DNA from: Nannocystis sp.
GTDB lineage: Bacteria > Myxococcota_A > Polyangia > Nannocystales > Nannocystaceae
Length of the DNA: 64,000 bases
NCBI RefSeq assembly: GCF_016714285.1
Contig: NZ_JADJNN010000003.1
Location: 496,001 to 560,000, forward strand
Reading direction: 5' to 3'
The notes under the pieces were generated by a model. The model was not told where the DNA came from, searched no databases, and worked only from the letters and a program-made list of their open reading frames with translations. The translations under genes and the position numbers were made by a program. Positions 43,719-56,045 of the stretch are shown piece by piece (positions within the stretch are counted from its first letter, which is position 1; each line of letters starts with the position of its first letter).

Positions 43719-44417
43719 ATGCGCGGCCCGAGTCTGCTGCTGCTGGTGTTGGCGTTGGCGGGTTGTGCTCGCTACGTGGTGCAGGTAGATGCGACGCCGG
43801 GGGCCCGGGTGACCTTGAATGGCAGCCCGGGGCGAGGTGATCGGTGGTCGGTGGCGCAGGAGTCGGCGGCGGAGATCGTTGCGACCTGGCCGGATGGTCA
43901 GCGGCTGGCGACGGCGTTGATGATCGACCGCGACATGAAGGTGCTGCTGCGCAAGGACGGCGACCCGACGCAGGTGGTCGGCGCACGGGCGCTGGGGGTG
44001 GCCCCGGGTGTGCCGCCGCCGGTCGCGTTGCCGGTGCCGACGGTGCCGGTGAGCGCCCCACAGGGCGACCTGATGGCGCAGGCGCGGGCGCTGACCGAGG
44101 CGGGTCAGAAGGCCTATGAGCTGACCGACTACGACGAGGCGATCGCGAAGTTCAAGGCGGCCTACGATCTGATCCACGGCAGCGAGGACCCGAAGGCGCC
44201 GGAGATCCTCGGCAACATCCTCTACAACCTCGCGGTGGTGTACGAGCGCAGCTTCGAAGTGACGCCCGACCCGGAGCGGCTGCGGCGGGCGCGGGTGATG
44301 TATCGCCAGTTCGATGAGCAGATGGCGGCGCTGGTGACGTCGTGGGCCGGGTCGGCCGAGCACGCGGATGTGCTGAGCAGGATCCGTGCGCTGGACGCCC
44401 GGCTCGGCGGGTCGTGA
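43719..44417 (+). CDS. TPR-like lipoprotein
   Basis: This 232-residue lipoprotein has signal 'MRGPSLLLLVLALAGCARYV' (lipobox LAGC). A short PEGA-like beta domain follows ('VDATPGARVTLNGSPGRGD'), then a Pro/Val-rich linker and one or two TPR-type helical hairpins ('GQKAYELTDYDEAIAKFKAA', 'LGNILYNLAVVYERSF'). The longer open frame starting at 43689 would add ten residues before the signal, so the ATG at 43719, positioned 9 nt after TATCCT, is chosen. Probably part of a cell-envelope or signalling complex; such proteins in myxobacteria often sit near Ser/Thr kinases. Confidence 0.8.
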   Translation: MRGPSLLLLVLALAGCARYVVQVDATPGARVTLNGSPGRGDRWSVAQESAAEIVATWPDGQRLATALMIDRDMKVLLRKDGDPTQVVGARALGVAPGVPPPVALPVPTVPVSAPQGDLMAQARALTEAGQKAYELTDYDEAIAKFKAAYDLIHGSEDPKAPEILGNILYNLAVVYERSFEVTPDPERLRRARVMYRQFDEQMAALVTSWAGSAEHADVLSRIRALDARLGGS

Positions 44418-44578
44418 GCCGCCCTAAAAAGCCTAAACAGGGTGAGGCGCCGTGAAGCTGTCGGTGGCCCCGCGGTGGCGTTCTCGGGGCCAGTGAGTCG
44501 GCTTCCCATGCGGGGAAAAGGGCCGTATCGTGGGCGCTCGCGTCGGTCGGGCCGGCCGCGCGTGGCCGAGGATCGCTG

Positions 44579-46321
44579 ATGTTCAAGAACCATCCCAAGG
44601 GTCTGCCTGTCCTGTTCTTCACCGAGATGTGGGAGCGCTTCGGCTTCTATCTGATGCTCGGGATCTTCACGCTGTACATGAAGGCGGGGGCGAACGGGGC
44701 GTACCCGGCCAAGAGCGGGCTCGGCTTCGACGGGGCGACGGCGTCGGACATCTACGGGACCTACATCGCGCTGGTGTACCTGACGCCGTTCATCGGCGGC
44801 CTGCTGGCGGACCGCATCCTCGGCTATCGCCGGTCGATCGTGATCGGCGGGGTGCTGATGGGGCTCGGGTACTGCGGGCTGGCGATCCCCGGGTATGGCG
44901 TGCACTTCTTCCTGTCGCTGCTGCTGATCATCGTCGGCAACGGGTTCTTCAAGCCGAACATCTCGACGCTGGTCGGCAACCTCTACAACGAGGAGAAGTA
45001 TCGCAGCAGCCGCGACGAGGGCTTCAACATCTTTTACATGGGCATCAACATCGGCGCCCTGGCCTGCAACTTCGTGGCGGCGTACCTGCGGATCAACTAC
45101 GGCTGGGGCTACGCGTTCCTGGCCGCGGGGATCGGGATGTTCATCGGGGTGGCGTGGTTCCTGGCCGGGCAGAAGCACACGGTCCACGCCGACGTGCTGA
45201 AGCCGACGCAGCCGGGCGACCAGGCGGTGGGGTCGATCCTCGGGCAGGTGTTCGTGCCGGCCTTCGCGTTCGCGGCGGTCGGGTGGTTCGTGCCGGACCT
45301 GCTGCTGGGGGACGGCGGCGAGAAGCCGTTCACGTTCCTCGGCAAGCAGAGCAACGACGCGTTCCTGTTCGCGTGCGTGCCGGTGGCCTGGTTCTACTCG
45401 TCGCTGTGGCGCAAGGCGCAGGGTGAGGACAAGGAGCGGCTGGGGGCCCTGCTGCCGCTGTGCGCGGCGGTGATCGCGTTCTGGGCGATCTTCCACCAGA
45501 ACGGCGACGCGCTGACGACCTGGGCCGAGGAGCACACCGAGCGCGAGATGCCGGTGACGATGGCCAGCGCGGCCAGCCAGGTCGGCCTGGCGCAGGAGGT
45601 GTTCTCGCAGCGCCGGGTGCCGAAGCTGGACGCGAACAAGAAGGAGATCAAGGGCGCGGACGGCAAGCCGGAGACGGTGCTCGAGCCGGAGCCCTACTTC
45701 AAGAACTCGAAGACGCCGGCGCCGGCGCCCACGCCTGAGTGCCTGCCAGTAGGGGCGGACCTGAGCGAGGCGCAGCAGGCCGAGTGCAGCAAGAAGAGCG
45801 TCAAGCTGGTGTCGTCGGAGCTGTTCCAGTCGGTCAACGCGTTCTTCGTGGTCGCCCTGACGCCGCTGGTGGTCGGGGTGTTCGCGTGGCTGCGGCGGCG
45901 CAAGAAGGAGCCGTCGACGCCGGGGAAGATCGCGCTCGGCATGTTCATCACGGCGCTGTCGACCCTGGTGATGGTGACGGCGGCGGTGATGACCCACAAC
46001 GGGGAGATCCGCGGGACGATGATGTGGCTGGTCGGGACCTACTTCGTGGTCACGATCGGCGAGCTCTGCCTGAGCCCGATGGGGCTGTCGATGGTGTCGA
46101 AGCTGAGCCCGCCGCGGCTGACGGCGCTGATGATGGGGGCGTGGTTCCTGTCGACCTCGATCGGGAACAAGCTGGCGGGCATCCTGTCGGCGCTGTTCAA
46201 CGCGTTCGAGACCAAGGCCTACGCGTTCGGGATCAACTGCGTGCTGGCGCTGGCGTCGTGCGGGCTCATCCTGGCGATGCTGCCGCGGCTCAAGCGGGTG
46301 ATGGCGAAGTACCTCGGATAA
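44579..46321 (+). CDS. POT/PTR-family proton-coupled oligopeptide transporter
   Basis: This 580-residue MFS transporter of the proton-dependent oligopeptide family imports di- or tripeptides. Its signatures are the N-terminal 'HPKGLPVLFFTEMWERFGFY' and 'DEGFNIFYMGINIGALACNF' (the FYxxINxG motif). About 12-14 helices are predicted. Between the two six-helix halves there is an unusually long hydrophilic insertion of about 100 residues (around 330-430) rich in Lys, Glu and Pro, with two Cys ('TPECLPVGADLSEAQQAECS'). The first residue is ATG at 44579. The NahK-like gene follows 6 bp downstream and may be co-transcribed. Confidence 0.92.
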   Translation: MFKNHPKGLPVLFFTEMWERFGFYLMLGIFTLYMKAGANGAYPAKSGLGFDGATASDIYGTYIALVYLTPFIGGLLADRILGYRRSIVIGGVLMGLGYCGLAIPGYGVHFFLSLLLIIVGNGFFKPNISTLVGNLYNEEKYRSSRDEGFNIFYMGINIGALACNFVAAYLRINYGWGYAFLAAGIGMFIGVAWFLAGQKHTVHADVLKPTQPGDQAVGSILGQVFVPAFAFAAVGWFVPDLLLGDGGEKPFTFLGKQSNDAFLFACVPVAWFYSSLWRKAQGEDKERLGALLPLCAAVIAFWAIFHQNGDALTTWAEEHTEREMPVTMASAASQVGLAQEVFSQRRVPKLDANKKEIKGADGKPETVLEPEPYFKNSKTPAPAPTPECLPVGADLSEAQQAECSKKSVKLVSSELFQSVNAFFVVALTPLVVGVFAWLRRRKKEPSTPGKIALGMFITALSTLVMVTAAVMTHNGEIRGTMMWLVGTYFVVTIGELCLSPMGLSMVSKLSPPRLTALMMGAWFLSTSIGNKLAGILSALFNAFETKAYAFGINCVLALASCGLILAMLPRLKRVMAKYLG

Positions 46322-46327
46322 GCAGCG

Positions 46328-47392
46328 ATGACGCTGGCAGCTCCGGACGCGGCGACGATCGAGCGGGCCCTCGCCGAGTTCCCGGGGCTGGTCCGCCCGC
46401 GCGCGCGGCCGCTGGCGGGCGGGCTCATCAACCTGTCCTTCGCGGTGACGGCGGAGGACGGCGAGTTCGTGCTGCAGCGGGTGAACCCGGTGTTTGCGCC
46501 CGAGGTGCATGAGAACATCGCGGCGGTCAGCGAGCAGCTGCGGCGGCGCGGTCAGCCGAGCCCGGGCCTGCTGCGCAGCCGCGGCGGGCAGCTGTACGCG
46601 GATCTCGGGCCGGAGGGGGTGTGGCGGGTGATGACGCGGCTGCCGGGGATCAGCTTTGACACCGTGCAGAGCCCGGCGCAGGCGAGCGCGGCGGGTGCCC
46701 GGGTGGCGGCGTTTCACGTGGCGCTCGACGATCTCGAGCACGAGTTTCGCGCGGTGCGTCAGGGCGTGCACGACACGCCGGCGCACCTGCACACGCTGGC
46801 GCAGGCGCTGGCGGAGCACCCGCAGCACCGGCTGATGCCGGAGGTGGCCGAGCTGGCGGAGCAGGTCGTGGTCGGCTTCGTCGCGCTGCCGAAGCCGGGC
46901 GAGCTGCCGCAGCGGGTGTGTCACGGCGACCTGAAGTTCAACAACCTGCTGTTCCTCGGGACAGGTCCCGAAGAGCAGGTGGTGACGACGGGGATCGTCG
47001 ACCTCGACACGGTCGGGCGGATGCCGCTGCACCATGAGCTGGGGGACGCGTGGCGCTCGTGGTGTAACCGCGGCGGCGAGGACCAGACGGCGGCGAGCTT
47101 CGACCTCGAGGTGTTCGCGGCGTCGCTGGCGGGCTACCTCGGGGCGCTGAGCTTCGCGCTGACGCGGGCGGAGCGGGAGGCGCTGGTCCACGGGGTCGAG
47201 TGGATCTCGCTCGAGCTGACGGCGCGCTTCGCCGCGGACGCGCTGCGCGAGCGCTACTTCGGGTGGGACCGCGAGCGCTTCCCGGCGGCCGGCGAGCACA
47301 ACCTGCTGCGCGCGCGCGGGCAGTGGGCGCTGCATCGGGCGGCGCTGGCGACCCGCGAGGCGCGGGCCGAGCTGCTGCTCGCGGGGCGCTGA
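46328..47392 (+). CDS. APH-family phosphotransferase (NahK-like sugar kinase)
   Basis: This 354-residue aminoglycoside-phosphotransferase-fold kinase resembles N-acetylhexosamine 1-kinase. Features: 'LAGGLINLSFAV', 'GEFVLQRVNPVFAPEVHENI' (the LQRxN...F element of NahK-type proteins), catalytic loop 'RVCHGDLKFNNLLF' (HGDxxxxN) and metal-binding 'TGIVDLDTVGRMPL' (DxD). Between loop and metal site, a palindrome copy (46954-46973, CCTCGGGACAGGTCCCGAAG) encodes 'LGTGPEE'. Substrate could be N-acetylhexosamine or another small alcohol. It starts 6 bp after the POT transporter. Confidence 0.85.
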   Translation: MTLAAPDAATIERALAEFPGLVRPRARPLAGGLINLSFAVTAEDGEFVLQRVNPVFAPEVHENIAAVSEQLRRRGQPSPGLLRSRGGQLYADLGPEGVWRVMTRLPGISFDTVQSPAQASAAGARVAAFHVALDDLEHEFRAVRQGVHDTPAHLHTLAQALAEHPQHRLMPEVAELAEQVVVGFVALPKPGELPQRVCHGDLKFNNLLFLGTGPEEQVVTTGIVDLDTVGRMPLHHELGDAWRSWCNRGGEDQTAASFDLEVFAASLAGYLGALSFALTRAEREALVHGVEWISLELTARFAADALRERYFGWDRERFPAAGEHNLLRARGQWALHRAALATREARAELLLAGR

Positions 47393-47395
47393 GCG

Positions 47396-47487
47396 CTGTC
47401 CCTCGGGGCAGGTTGTGGCGGTCGCGGAGAGCTGTACCTTGGGACAGGTTGCGGCGGGTCGCGGAGGAGCTGTCCCTTGGGGCAGGT
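47396..47487. repeat. Three tandem copies of the palindrome between convergent genes
   Basis: CTGTCCCTCGGGGCAGGT (47396), CTGTACCTTGGGACAGGT (47432) and CTGTCCCTTGGGGCAGGT (47470) have 36-38 bp spacing and similar GTGGCGGTCGCGGAG spacers. They sit between two gene ends, where a hairpin could also act in termination. Confidence 0.85.
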
Positions 47488-47499
47488 TGTGGCGACGGG

Positions 47500-51682
<4,183 letters not shown>

Positions 51683-51843
51683 AGGCGCCCGGCGCAGGTC
51701 AAACAAGCGCCCGTCGTCGCCGGCGATGCGGGGTGGGCGGACGGGGATGGGTGGGGAGCGGCGGGGCCTGATGGGGTCATCCGGGGCGGGGCGACCCCGG
51801 TCGGGCCGTGGAGCGCGAGCTCGCGGGCGCAGGCCTGGTCGTC

Positions 51844-52713
51844 CTAGCCGGTGGGCTTGCGCTTGGGCCTGGGCCCGGGGGTCTTGCCGGGGGCCTTGGT
51901 CGGCGCCTCGGTCGGCGGCGGGGTGATGGCGGGCCGGAGCTCGGCGATCCGGCGCTCGGTGTCGGCGATCAGGGCGGGGTCGGTGATCTTGCTGCGAAAC
52001 TCCTCGAAGCGGGCGATCGCTTGCTCGACCTTGTCGGGCTGTTGGCCCAGCAAGATCGCCTCGTCGCGGAGCCAGGCGTGCTGGCTGGGGTCGAGCTCGT
52101 AGGCCATGTGCAGCCGATCGCTGGCCTCGGCGATCCGCGAGGGCACGCCCTGGAGGACGGTGGCCAACAGGAAGTGATCGGCTGCTGTGGCGGTCGGCTT
52201 GCTGCGCTCGATCATCCGCGTGAAGGCGGTGGCCGCGTCGTCGTACATGCCCTTGAGCTGGAGCGCCTCGCCGAGGTGGCGATAGTAGGCGGCGTCGAGG
52301 TCGGGCTCGTCGGCGGCGATCGCCTGCTTGAGGTAGTACTCGGCCTCGTACTTGTGGCGCGGGGTCTCGGCCAGCAGGGCCGCCAGCTCGCCCTCGCAGC
52401 GCACGCTCTGGGGCACCTTGTTGGCGCAGGCGCGGAGGGTCAGGGCGGCCTCGACCTTGCTGTCGATCTGGCGCTCGGCCGCGGCCTTGGCCAGGGTCGC
52501 GGCGAGTTCAGCTGCGGGCAGCTGCGGCTCGCTACGCGGGGGCGGGGGCTCCTTGTTGGGATTGATGAAGGGCGTGGGGATCGGTGTGGAGGGCGTGGGG
52601 ACGGTGGCGAGGGGCTTCTCGCTGACCTTGGTGGGCGTCGGCGCCGGCGGCGTGCTGCAGGCGAGGAGTGCGGCGGCGAGAAACCACGCGCCAGCGGGTG
52701 CAAGACGGAGCAT
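51844..52713 (-). CDS. TPR-like lipoprotein
   Basis: This 289-residue lipoprotein has signal 'MLRLAPAGAWFLAAALLACS' with a lipobox-like 'ALLAC', then a Pro/Thr linker. TPR-like helices follow ('YEAEYYLKQAIAADEPDLDA', 'AYYRHLGEALQLKGMYDDAA', 'LATVLQGVPSRIAEASDRLH'), and a basic Pro/Lys tail ('APGKTPGPRPKRKPTG'). The much longer open frame to 52950 overlaps coaD, so the ATG at 52713, 7 nt after a perfect TATAAT, is chosen. It lies downstream of the pseudokinase region with no obvious partner. It may act as a protein-protein adaptor at the membrane. Confidence 0.8.
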   Translation of the reverse strand: MLRLAPAGAWFLAAALLACSTPPAPTPTKVSEKPLATVPTPSTPIPTPFINPNKEPPPPRSEPQLPAAELAATLAKAAAERQIDSKVEAALTLRACANKVPQSVRCEGELAALLAETPRHKYEAEYYLKQAIAADEPDLDAAYYRHLGEALQLKGMYDDAATAFTRMIERSKPTATAADHFLLATVLQGVPSRIAEASDRLHMAYELDPSQHAWLRDEAILLGQQPDKVEQAIARFEEFRSKITDPALIADTERRIAELRPAITPPPTEAPTKAPGKTPGPRPKRKPTG

Positions 52714-52720
52714 GGTCCGG

Positions 52721-52728
52721 ATTATACT
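52721..52728. promoter_or_regulatory. Overlapping divergent -10 boxes between TPR lipoprotein and coaD
   Basis: Minus: TATAAT (52726-52721), consensus-perfect, ends 7 nt before the ATG at 52713. Plus: TATACT (52723-52728) ends 7 nt before the GTG at 52736. The whole intergenic space is 22 bp, too short for any leader or ribosome-binding site. Confidence 0.65.
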
Positions 52729-52735
52729 CCGGTCC

Positions 52736-53263
52736 GTGAGCGCGCCCGTGATTGTCGACCCGCCTGAATTGCCGCCGCAGCGGACCGCGGTGTACCCCGG
52801 CTCCTTTGACCCGATCACCAACGGCCACGTGGAGATCGTCGAGCGGGCGCTGCAGATCTTCGATCGGGTGATCGTCGGGGTCGGGCGGCACGCGACCAAG
52901 CCGGGGTATTTCACGGTGGAGGAGCGCCTGGCCCTGATCTCGGCGAGCATCGCCCACCTGCCGCGGGCCCGGGTCGACCACTTCGAGGGCCTCGTCGTCC
53001 GCTTCTGTGCCGCCCGGGGGGCCTGTGCGATCGTCCGCGGATTGCGGGCTCACGGGGACTTTGAGCCCGAGTTCCAGATGGCCCTCGCCAACCGCGACCT
53101 GGCGCCGAACATCGAGACGGTGTTCTTTGTGCCCCGGCCGGCGCAGCAGTTCGTGTCGAGCTCGCTGATCCGTGAGATCGCCCACCACGGCGGTGAGTTC
53201 GAGCGCTACGTGCCGAGGCCGGTGGCCGAGGCGATGCATCGCCGGCAGGCGAGGCAGGCATGA
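52736..53263 (+). CDS. coaD: Phosphopantetheine adenylyltransferase
   Basis: This 175-residue CoaD transfers AMP from ATP to 4'-phosphopantetheine, the penultimate step of coenzyme A synthesis. The nucleotidyltransferase motif 'YPGSFDPITNGHVEIVERAL' (TxGH) is near the N-terminus, followed by 'RATKPGYFTVEERL'-like spacing, 'AIVRGLRAHGDFEPEFQMAL' and 'FVSSSLIREIAHHGGEFERY' (SSSxIRE). An N-terminal extension of about 17 residues precedes the usual start; GTG at 52736 is chosen from the -10 position. The stop overlaps the next gene's ATG. coaA is at 23.8 kb. Confidence 0.94.
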   Translation: MSAPVIVDPPELPPQRTAVYPGSFDPITNGHVEIVERALQIFDRVIVGVGRHATKPGYFTVEERLALISASIAHLPRARVDHFEGLVVRFCAARGACAIVRGLRAHGDFEPEFQMALANRDLAPNIETVFFVPRPAQQFVSSSLIREIAHHGGEFERYVPRPVAEAMHRRQARQA

Positions 53264-53868
53264 GCGACGCGGGCAAGTCGGGGCCGCTGGTGCGGACGGG
53301 CGAGGGCTGGCGGGGCGATGAGCACAAGCTGCAGGTGCAGGCGGCCGAGGAGGCTGGCTTGCAGGCGAGTCAGGTGGCGCTCGACCTTTATACGGAGGGC
53401 TTCAAGGCCGGCTTGCAGGAGCGCGACCCGGCGGATGGTTCGATCGTTCTGCGCGGGCGCACGGTGCTGAAGGCGGAGGAGCTCGAGCGGAGCCTGCGGC
53501 CGATGCTGCGGTTCCTGCGTATTGGTCCCGAGGCGGCGCGGGCGCGGGTGTTCGACGGGCAGTTTGAGCTGCGGATCGCGGCCCACGCGGCGGAGGCGAG
53601 CGCGGCGGTGCAGGGGGCGGCGCGCTCGGTGATCCTGATGTGGATGGCGGGCGGATTGCTCGGGTGGTGGATGCTGTCGATGTCGCGGGTGACGACCTTC
53701 CTGGTGTGGGGTGTCACGCTGCTGCTGGGGGCGTGGAGCTTGCGGCGTGGGCTGGTCAGCGGGCGCACGATGTTGGCGGCGCGGCTGGCGGTGGCGCTGG
53801 GGATGCTGGCGCATGAGCAGCAGTTGATTTTGCCGCCGGCCGAAGGTCGGGGCGGCGGCGCTGCGTGA
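53260..53868 (+). CDS. Membrane protein of unknown function
   Basis: This 202-residue protein starts at an ATG overlapping the coaD stop (ATGA). The N-terminal half is soluble and charged ('EEAGLQASQVALDLYTEGFK', 'LKAEELERSLRPML'). The C-terminal half has two to three membrane helices ('VILMWMAGGLLGWWMLSM', 'FLVWGVTLLLGAWSL', 'LAARLAVALGMLAHEQQ'). The stop overlaps the next gene's GTG. No family is recognised; the arrangement suggests a small inner-membrane component. Co-expression with coaD is probable but a functional link is not implied. Confidence 0.75.
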   Translation: MSDAGKSGPLVRTGEGWRGDEHKLQVQAAEEAGLQASQVALDLYTEGFKAGLQERDPADGSIVLRGRTVLKAEELERSLRPMLRFLRIGPEAARARVFDGQFELRIAAHAAEASAAVQGAARSVILMWMAGGLLGWWMLSMSRVTTFLVWGVTLLLGAWSLRRGLVSGRTMLAARLAVALGMLAHEQQLILPPAEGRGGGAA

Positions 53869-54071
53869 GTTCCCCCGATCCCGGGTTGTGTCGCCGCTGC
53901 GTCGAGGGGCAGACGATCGTGAGCGGGCGGGGGTCCTGCTTCTGGCGCTGTCGTGTGCATGACCGTGATCCCGCGTGGCCGAAATATCCACCCTTGCCGG
54001 TGCTGCGCTGCGCTCACTTTGCGCCGGGAGACGGGGACGGGGGGCTTTCACGGGGTGGGTCTGGGGGGTAG
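53865..54071 (+). CDS. Small CxxC protein (68 aa)
   Basis: This 68-residue protein begins at a GTG overlapping the previous stop (GTGA). It has 'GLCRRCVEGQTIVSGRGSCF' and later 'CRVHDRDPAWPKYPPLPVLR' then 'CAHF'. The CxxC, the conserved 'RGSxFxxC' and the 'DP-x-x-PKYPPLPVLxC' pattern recall a small protein family widespread in Acidobacteria, Actinobacteria and Myxococcota that may bind zinc; this is from memory of the pattern, not a search. The TAG stop forms part of the TAGATT -10-like box of the next gene. Confidence 0.75.
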   Translation: MSSPDPGLCRRCVEGQTIVSGRGSCFWRCRVHDRDPAWPKYPPLPVLRCAHFAPGDGDGGLSRGGSGG

Positions 54072-54074
54072 ATT
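54069..54074 (+). promoter_or_regulatory. Candidate -10 box (TAGATT) of the 54082 gene
   Basis: TAGATT ends 7 nt before the ATG at 54082 and contains the stop codon of the preceding small gene. No Shine-Dalgarno sequence is present. Confidence 0.45.
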
Positions 54075-54081
54075 GCAGGCG

Positions 54082-55287
54082 ATGAACGTCGTCCGTTTCA
54101 TGCTCATCGGGTCGGCGCTTGGATTGTCGGCCGCGTCGGGGATGGCGCGCGCGGGCAACGGCGTTCATCCGCGCACGCCGGTGGTGTGGGAGCCCGAGCC
54201 GGCGTGCATGACGGTGGTCGACCGCACGGTCGATGCGAAGCTGGAGTTCACGTACACGATCCCCTACGAGGATCTGCGGCCGGAGAGTTCGACGGATGAG
54301 GTCGACGACAGCCGGCGGCACCAGTTCATCGGCTTCTGCGCCGGTCACAGCCCGCAGCAGCCGCTGCCGGTGTGGCTGTCGGCGGCGGACGTGATGCAGG
54401 CCGAGGCGAAGGGGACGATCAAGCTGGCGGACCTCAAGCCGGAGGACATCTTCGAGACCAACGCGATGTGGAAGGACTGCTTCACCCGCATCACCGCCGA
54501 TGACGCGCGGCGGCTGATCACCTTCGCGGAGGCGGGTAAGCCGGTGGTATGGGACACCACGGGGCTGGCGGCGGGGGCGTACATCATCTCCGGATACACC
54601 TGGGAGCCGGTGTTCAACATCTGGACGCAGCGGCCCGGGGTGGTGAAGGTGATCGACGATCCCGATCCGACGAAGAGCGGGCCGGCGCTGGCGATCACCA
54701 ACATGGACGAGATCAAGTACAGCGACGAGGTGCTCACGATGGTCGGTTGCGTCGACGCGATGGATGGGTCGACGATCACCGGCTATTGGGCGCTGACCTC
54801 CGATGACACGCCGAACGTGCTCGAGTGGATGCCCTTCGCCGCCGACACGCCGGTCAGTGGCGACAGCTTCGCGCTCGACTTCTCGCCGCCGCCGGAGTCG
54901 GTCGGCCAGGAGATCGCGATGAAGGCCGAGATCATCGATCCGATGGATCGTCGCTACACGGCGCACATGGGGGCGCTGGCGTCGATCCTCGAGGGTAGCG
55001 GGGGCGAGTCTGGCGATTGCGCGGACAGCAGCATGAACTTCATCACCCCGCCGGAGTGTGAGAGTGGCAGCGGCGGCAGCGGCGGCAGCGGCGGCAGCGG
55101 GGGGAGTGGCTCGAGCGGCGGGGTGACTCCGACGGGCTCGAGCGGCGGTGGCGGCGAGGCTACTGGCGCCACCACGACGCCGATGGAGGGCGACGGCGGG
55201 TGCGGGGGTTGTGTGGTCGGTGGAGGCGGGAGTTCGTGGCTGTTGTGGACGCCGTGCTTGTTGTGGCTGCGGCGGCGCCGGGCCTGA
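54082..55287 (+). CDS. Secreted protein with MYXO-CTERM-like tail
   Basis: This 401-residue exported protein has a signal peptide ending 'SGMARAGNG'. The mature part is mainly beta ('LEFTYTIPYEDLRPESSTDE', 'GYTWEPVFNIWTQRPGVVKV'). It is followed by a Gly/Ser tract ('GSGGSGGSGGSGGSG') and a terminal 'GGCGGCVVGGGGSSWLLW' plus helix and 'RRRRA', the Cys-helix-basic pattern of MYXO-CTERM sorting. An upstream longer frame overlaps the small CxxC gene; ATG at 54082, 7 nt after TAGATT, fits the signal peptide. Ligand or enzymatic function cannot be assigned. Confidence 0.82.
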   Translation: MNVVRFMLIGSALGLSAASGMARAGNGVHPRTPVVWEPEPACMTVVDRTVDAKLEFTYTIPYEDLRPESSTDEVDDSRRHQFIGFCAGHSPQQPLPVWLSAADVMQAEAKGTIKLADLKPEDIFETNAMWKDCFTRITADDARRLITFAEAGKPVVWDTTGLAAGAYIISGYTWEPVFNIWTQRPGVVKVIDDPDPTKSGPALAITNMDEIKYSDEVLTMVGCVDAMDGSTITGYWALTSDDTPNVLEWMPFAADTPVSGDSFALDFSPPPESVGQEIAMKAEIIDPMDRRYTAHMGALASILEGSGGESGDCADSSMNFITPPECESGSGGSGGSGGSGGSGSSGGVTPTGSSGGGGEATGATTTPMEGDGGCGGCVVGGGGSSWLLWTPCLLWLRRRRA

Positions 55288-55350
55288 GGTGCGAGCTTCC
55301 ACACTGTAGGCGCGCGGGGTTGGCCCGCGGACGGAGTGGGGGTCCCGGAG

Positions 55351-55356
55351 TACACT
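55351..55356 (+). promoter_or_regulatory. Candidate -10 box (TACACT) of mtnB operon
   Basis: TACACT ends 28 nt before the mtnB ATG at 55385. Here a short leader of about 20 nt is predicted rather than a leaderless start. Confidence 0.35.
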
Positions 55357-55384
55357 CCCGGGCCGCTTCCCCGGCACAATTCGC

Positions 55385-56029
55385 ATGTCGACGGCCCGCC
55401 ACGAACCGATCCCGGAGCTCATCTGCGAGCTGTGCCGGCAGTTCTACGCGCTGGGCTGGGTCAGCGGTACCGGTGGTGGGATCAGCATCCGCGGGGCAGA
55501 GGGCATTTATATGGCGCCCTCGGGGGTGCAGAAGGAGCGCCTGCGGCCCGAGGATATTTGGTTGTTAGATGGCGCGCACGACGATGTGAAGGTGCTGTGT
55601 GCGCCGGCCGACCCGACGTTGAAGATCAGCGAGTGTCGGCCGCTGTTCGCCAACGCGTTTCGCCTGCGGGGCGCGGGCGCCGTGCTGCACAGCCACTCGC
55701 TGTGGGCGGTGCTGGCGTCGCGGCTGTTTGCCGAGCGCGGCGAGTTCGTGTGTCAGGGGTTGGAGATGCAGAAGGGGCTGCGCGGGATGGGGTGTTTCGA
55801 CGCCGTGCGGGTGCCGATCATCGCCAACACGGCGCGGGAGTCGGAGCTGACGGCGAGCATGGCGGCGGCGATGGTCGCGTATCCTGCGGTCGACGCGGTG
55901 CTGGTCGCGGGCCACGGCGTGTACGTGTGGGGGTCTGGTTGGGCCCAGGCCAAGACGCAGGCCGAGTGTTACGACTATCTGTTCCGCGCGGTGGTCGAGG
56001 CGAATCGCCTCGGCGTGCGCTTGACGTAG
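55385..56029 (+). CDS. mtnB: Methylthioribulose-1-phosphate dehydratase
   Basis: This 214-residue class II aldolase-fold enzyme removes water from methylthioribulose-1-phosphate in methionine salvage. Zn-site motif 'VLHSHSLWAVLASRLF' (HxH) and the downstream His of 'LVAGHGVYVWG' are intact. 'GTGGGISIRG', 'MAPSGVQKERL' and 'MQKGLRGMGCFDAVRVPIIA' are characteristic of MtnB. It is followed after 16 bp by mtnD, the next-but-one step, and then by ahcY, so the three genes form a sulfur-recycling cluster. mtnA and mtnC are not in the window. Confidence 0.92.
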   Translation: MSTARHEPIPELICELCRQFYALGWVSGTGGGISIRGAEGIYMAPSGVQKERLRPEDIWLLDGAHDDVKVLCAPADPTLKISECRPLFANAFRLRGAGAVLHSHSLWAVLASRLFAERGEFVCQGLEMQKGLRGMGCFDAVRVPIIANTARESELTASMAAAMVAYPAVDAVLVAGHGVYVWGSGWAQAKTQAECYDYLFRAVVEANRLGVRLT

Positions 56030-56045
56030 GCGAGGGGAGCAGACG

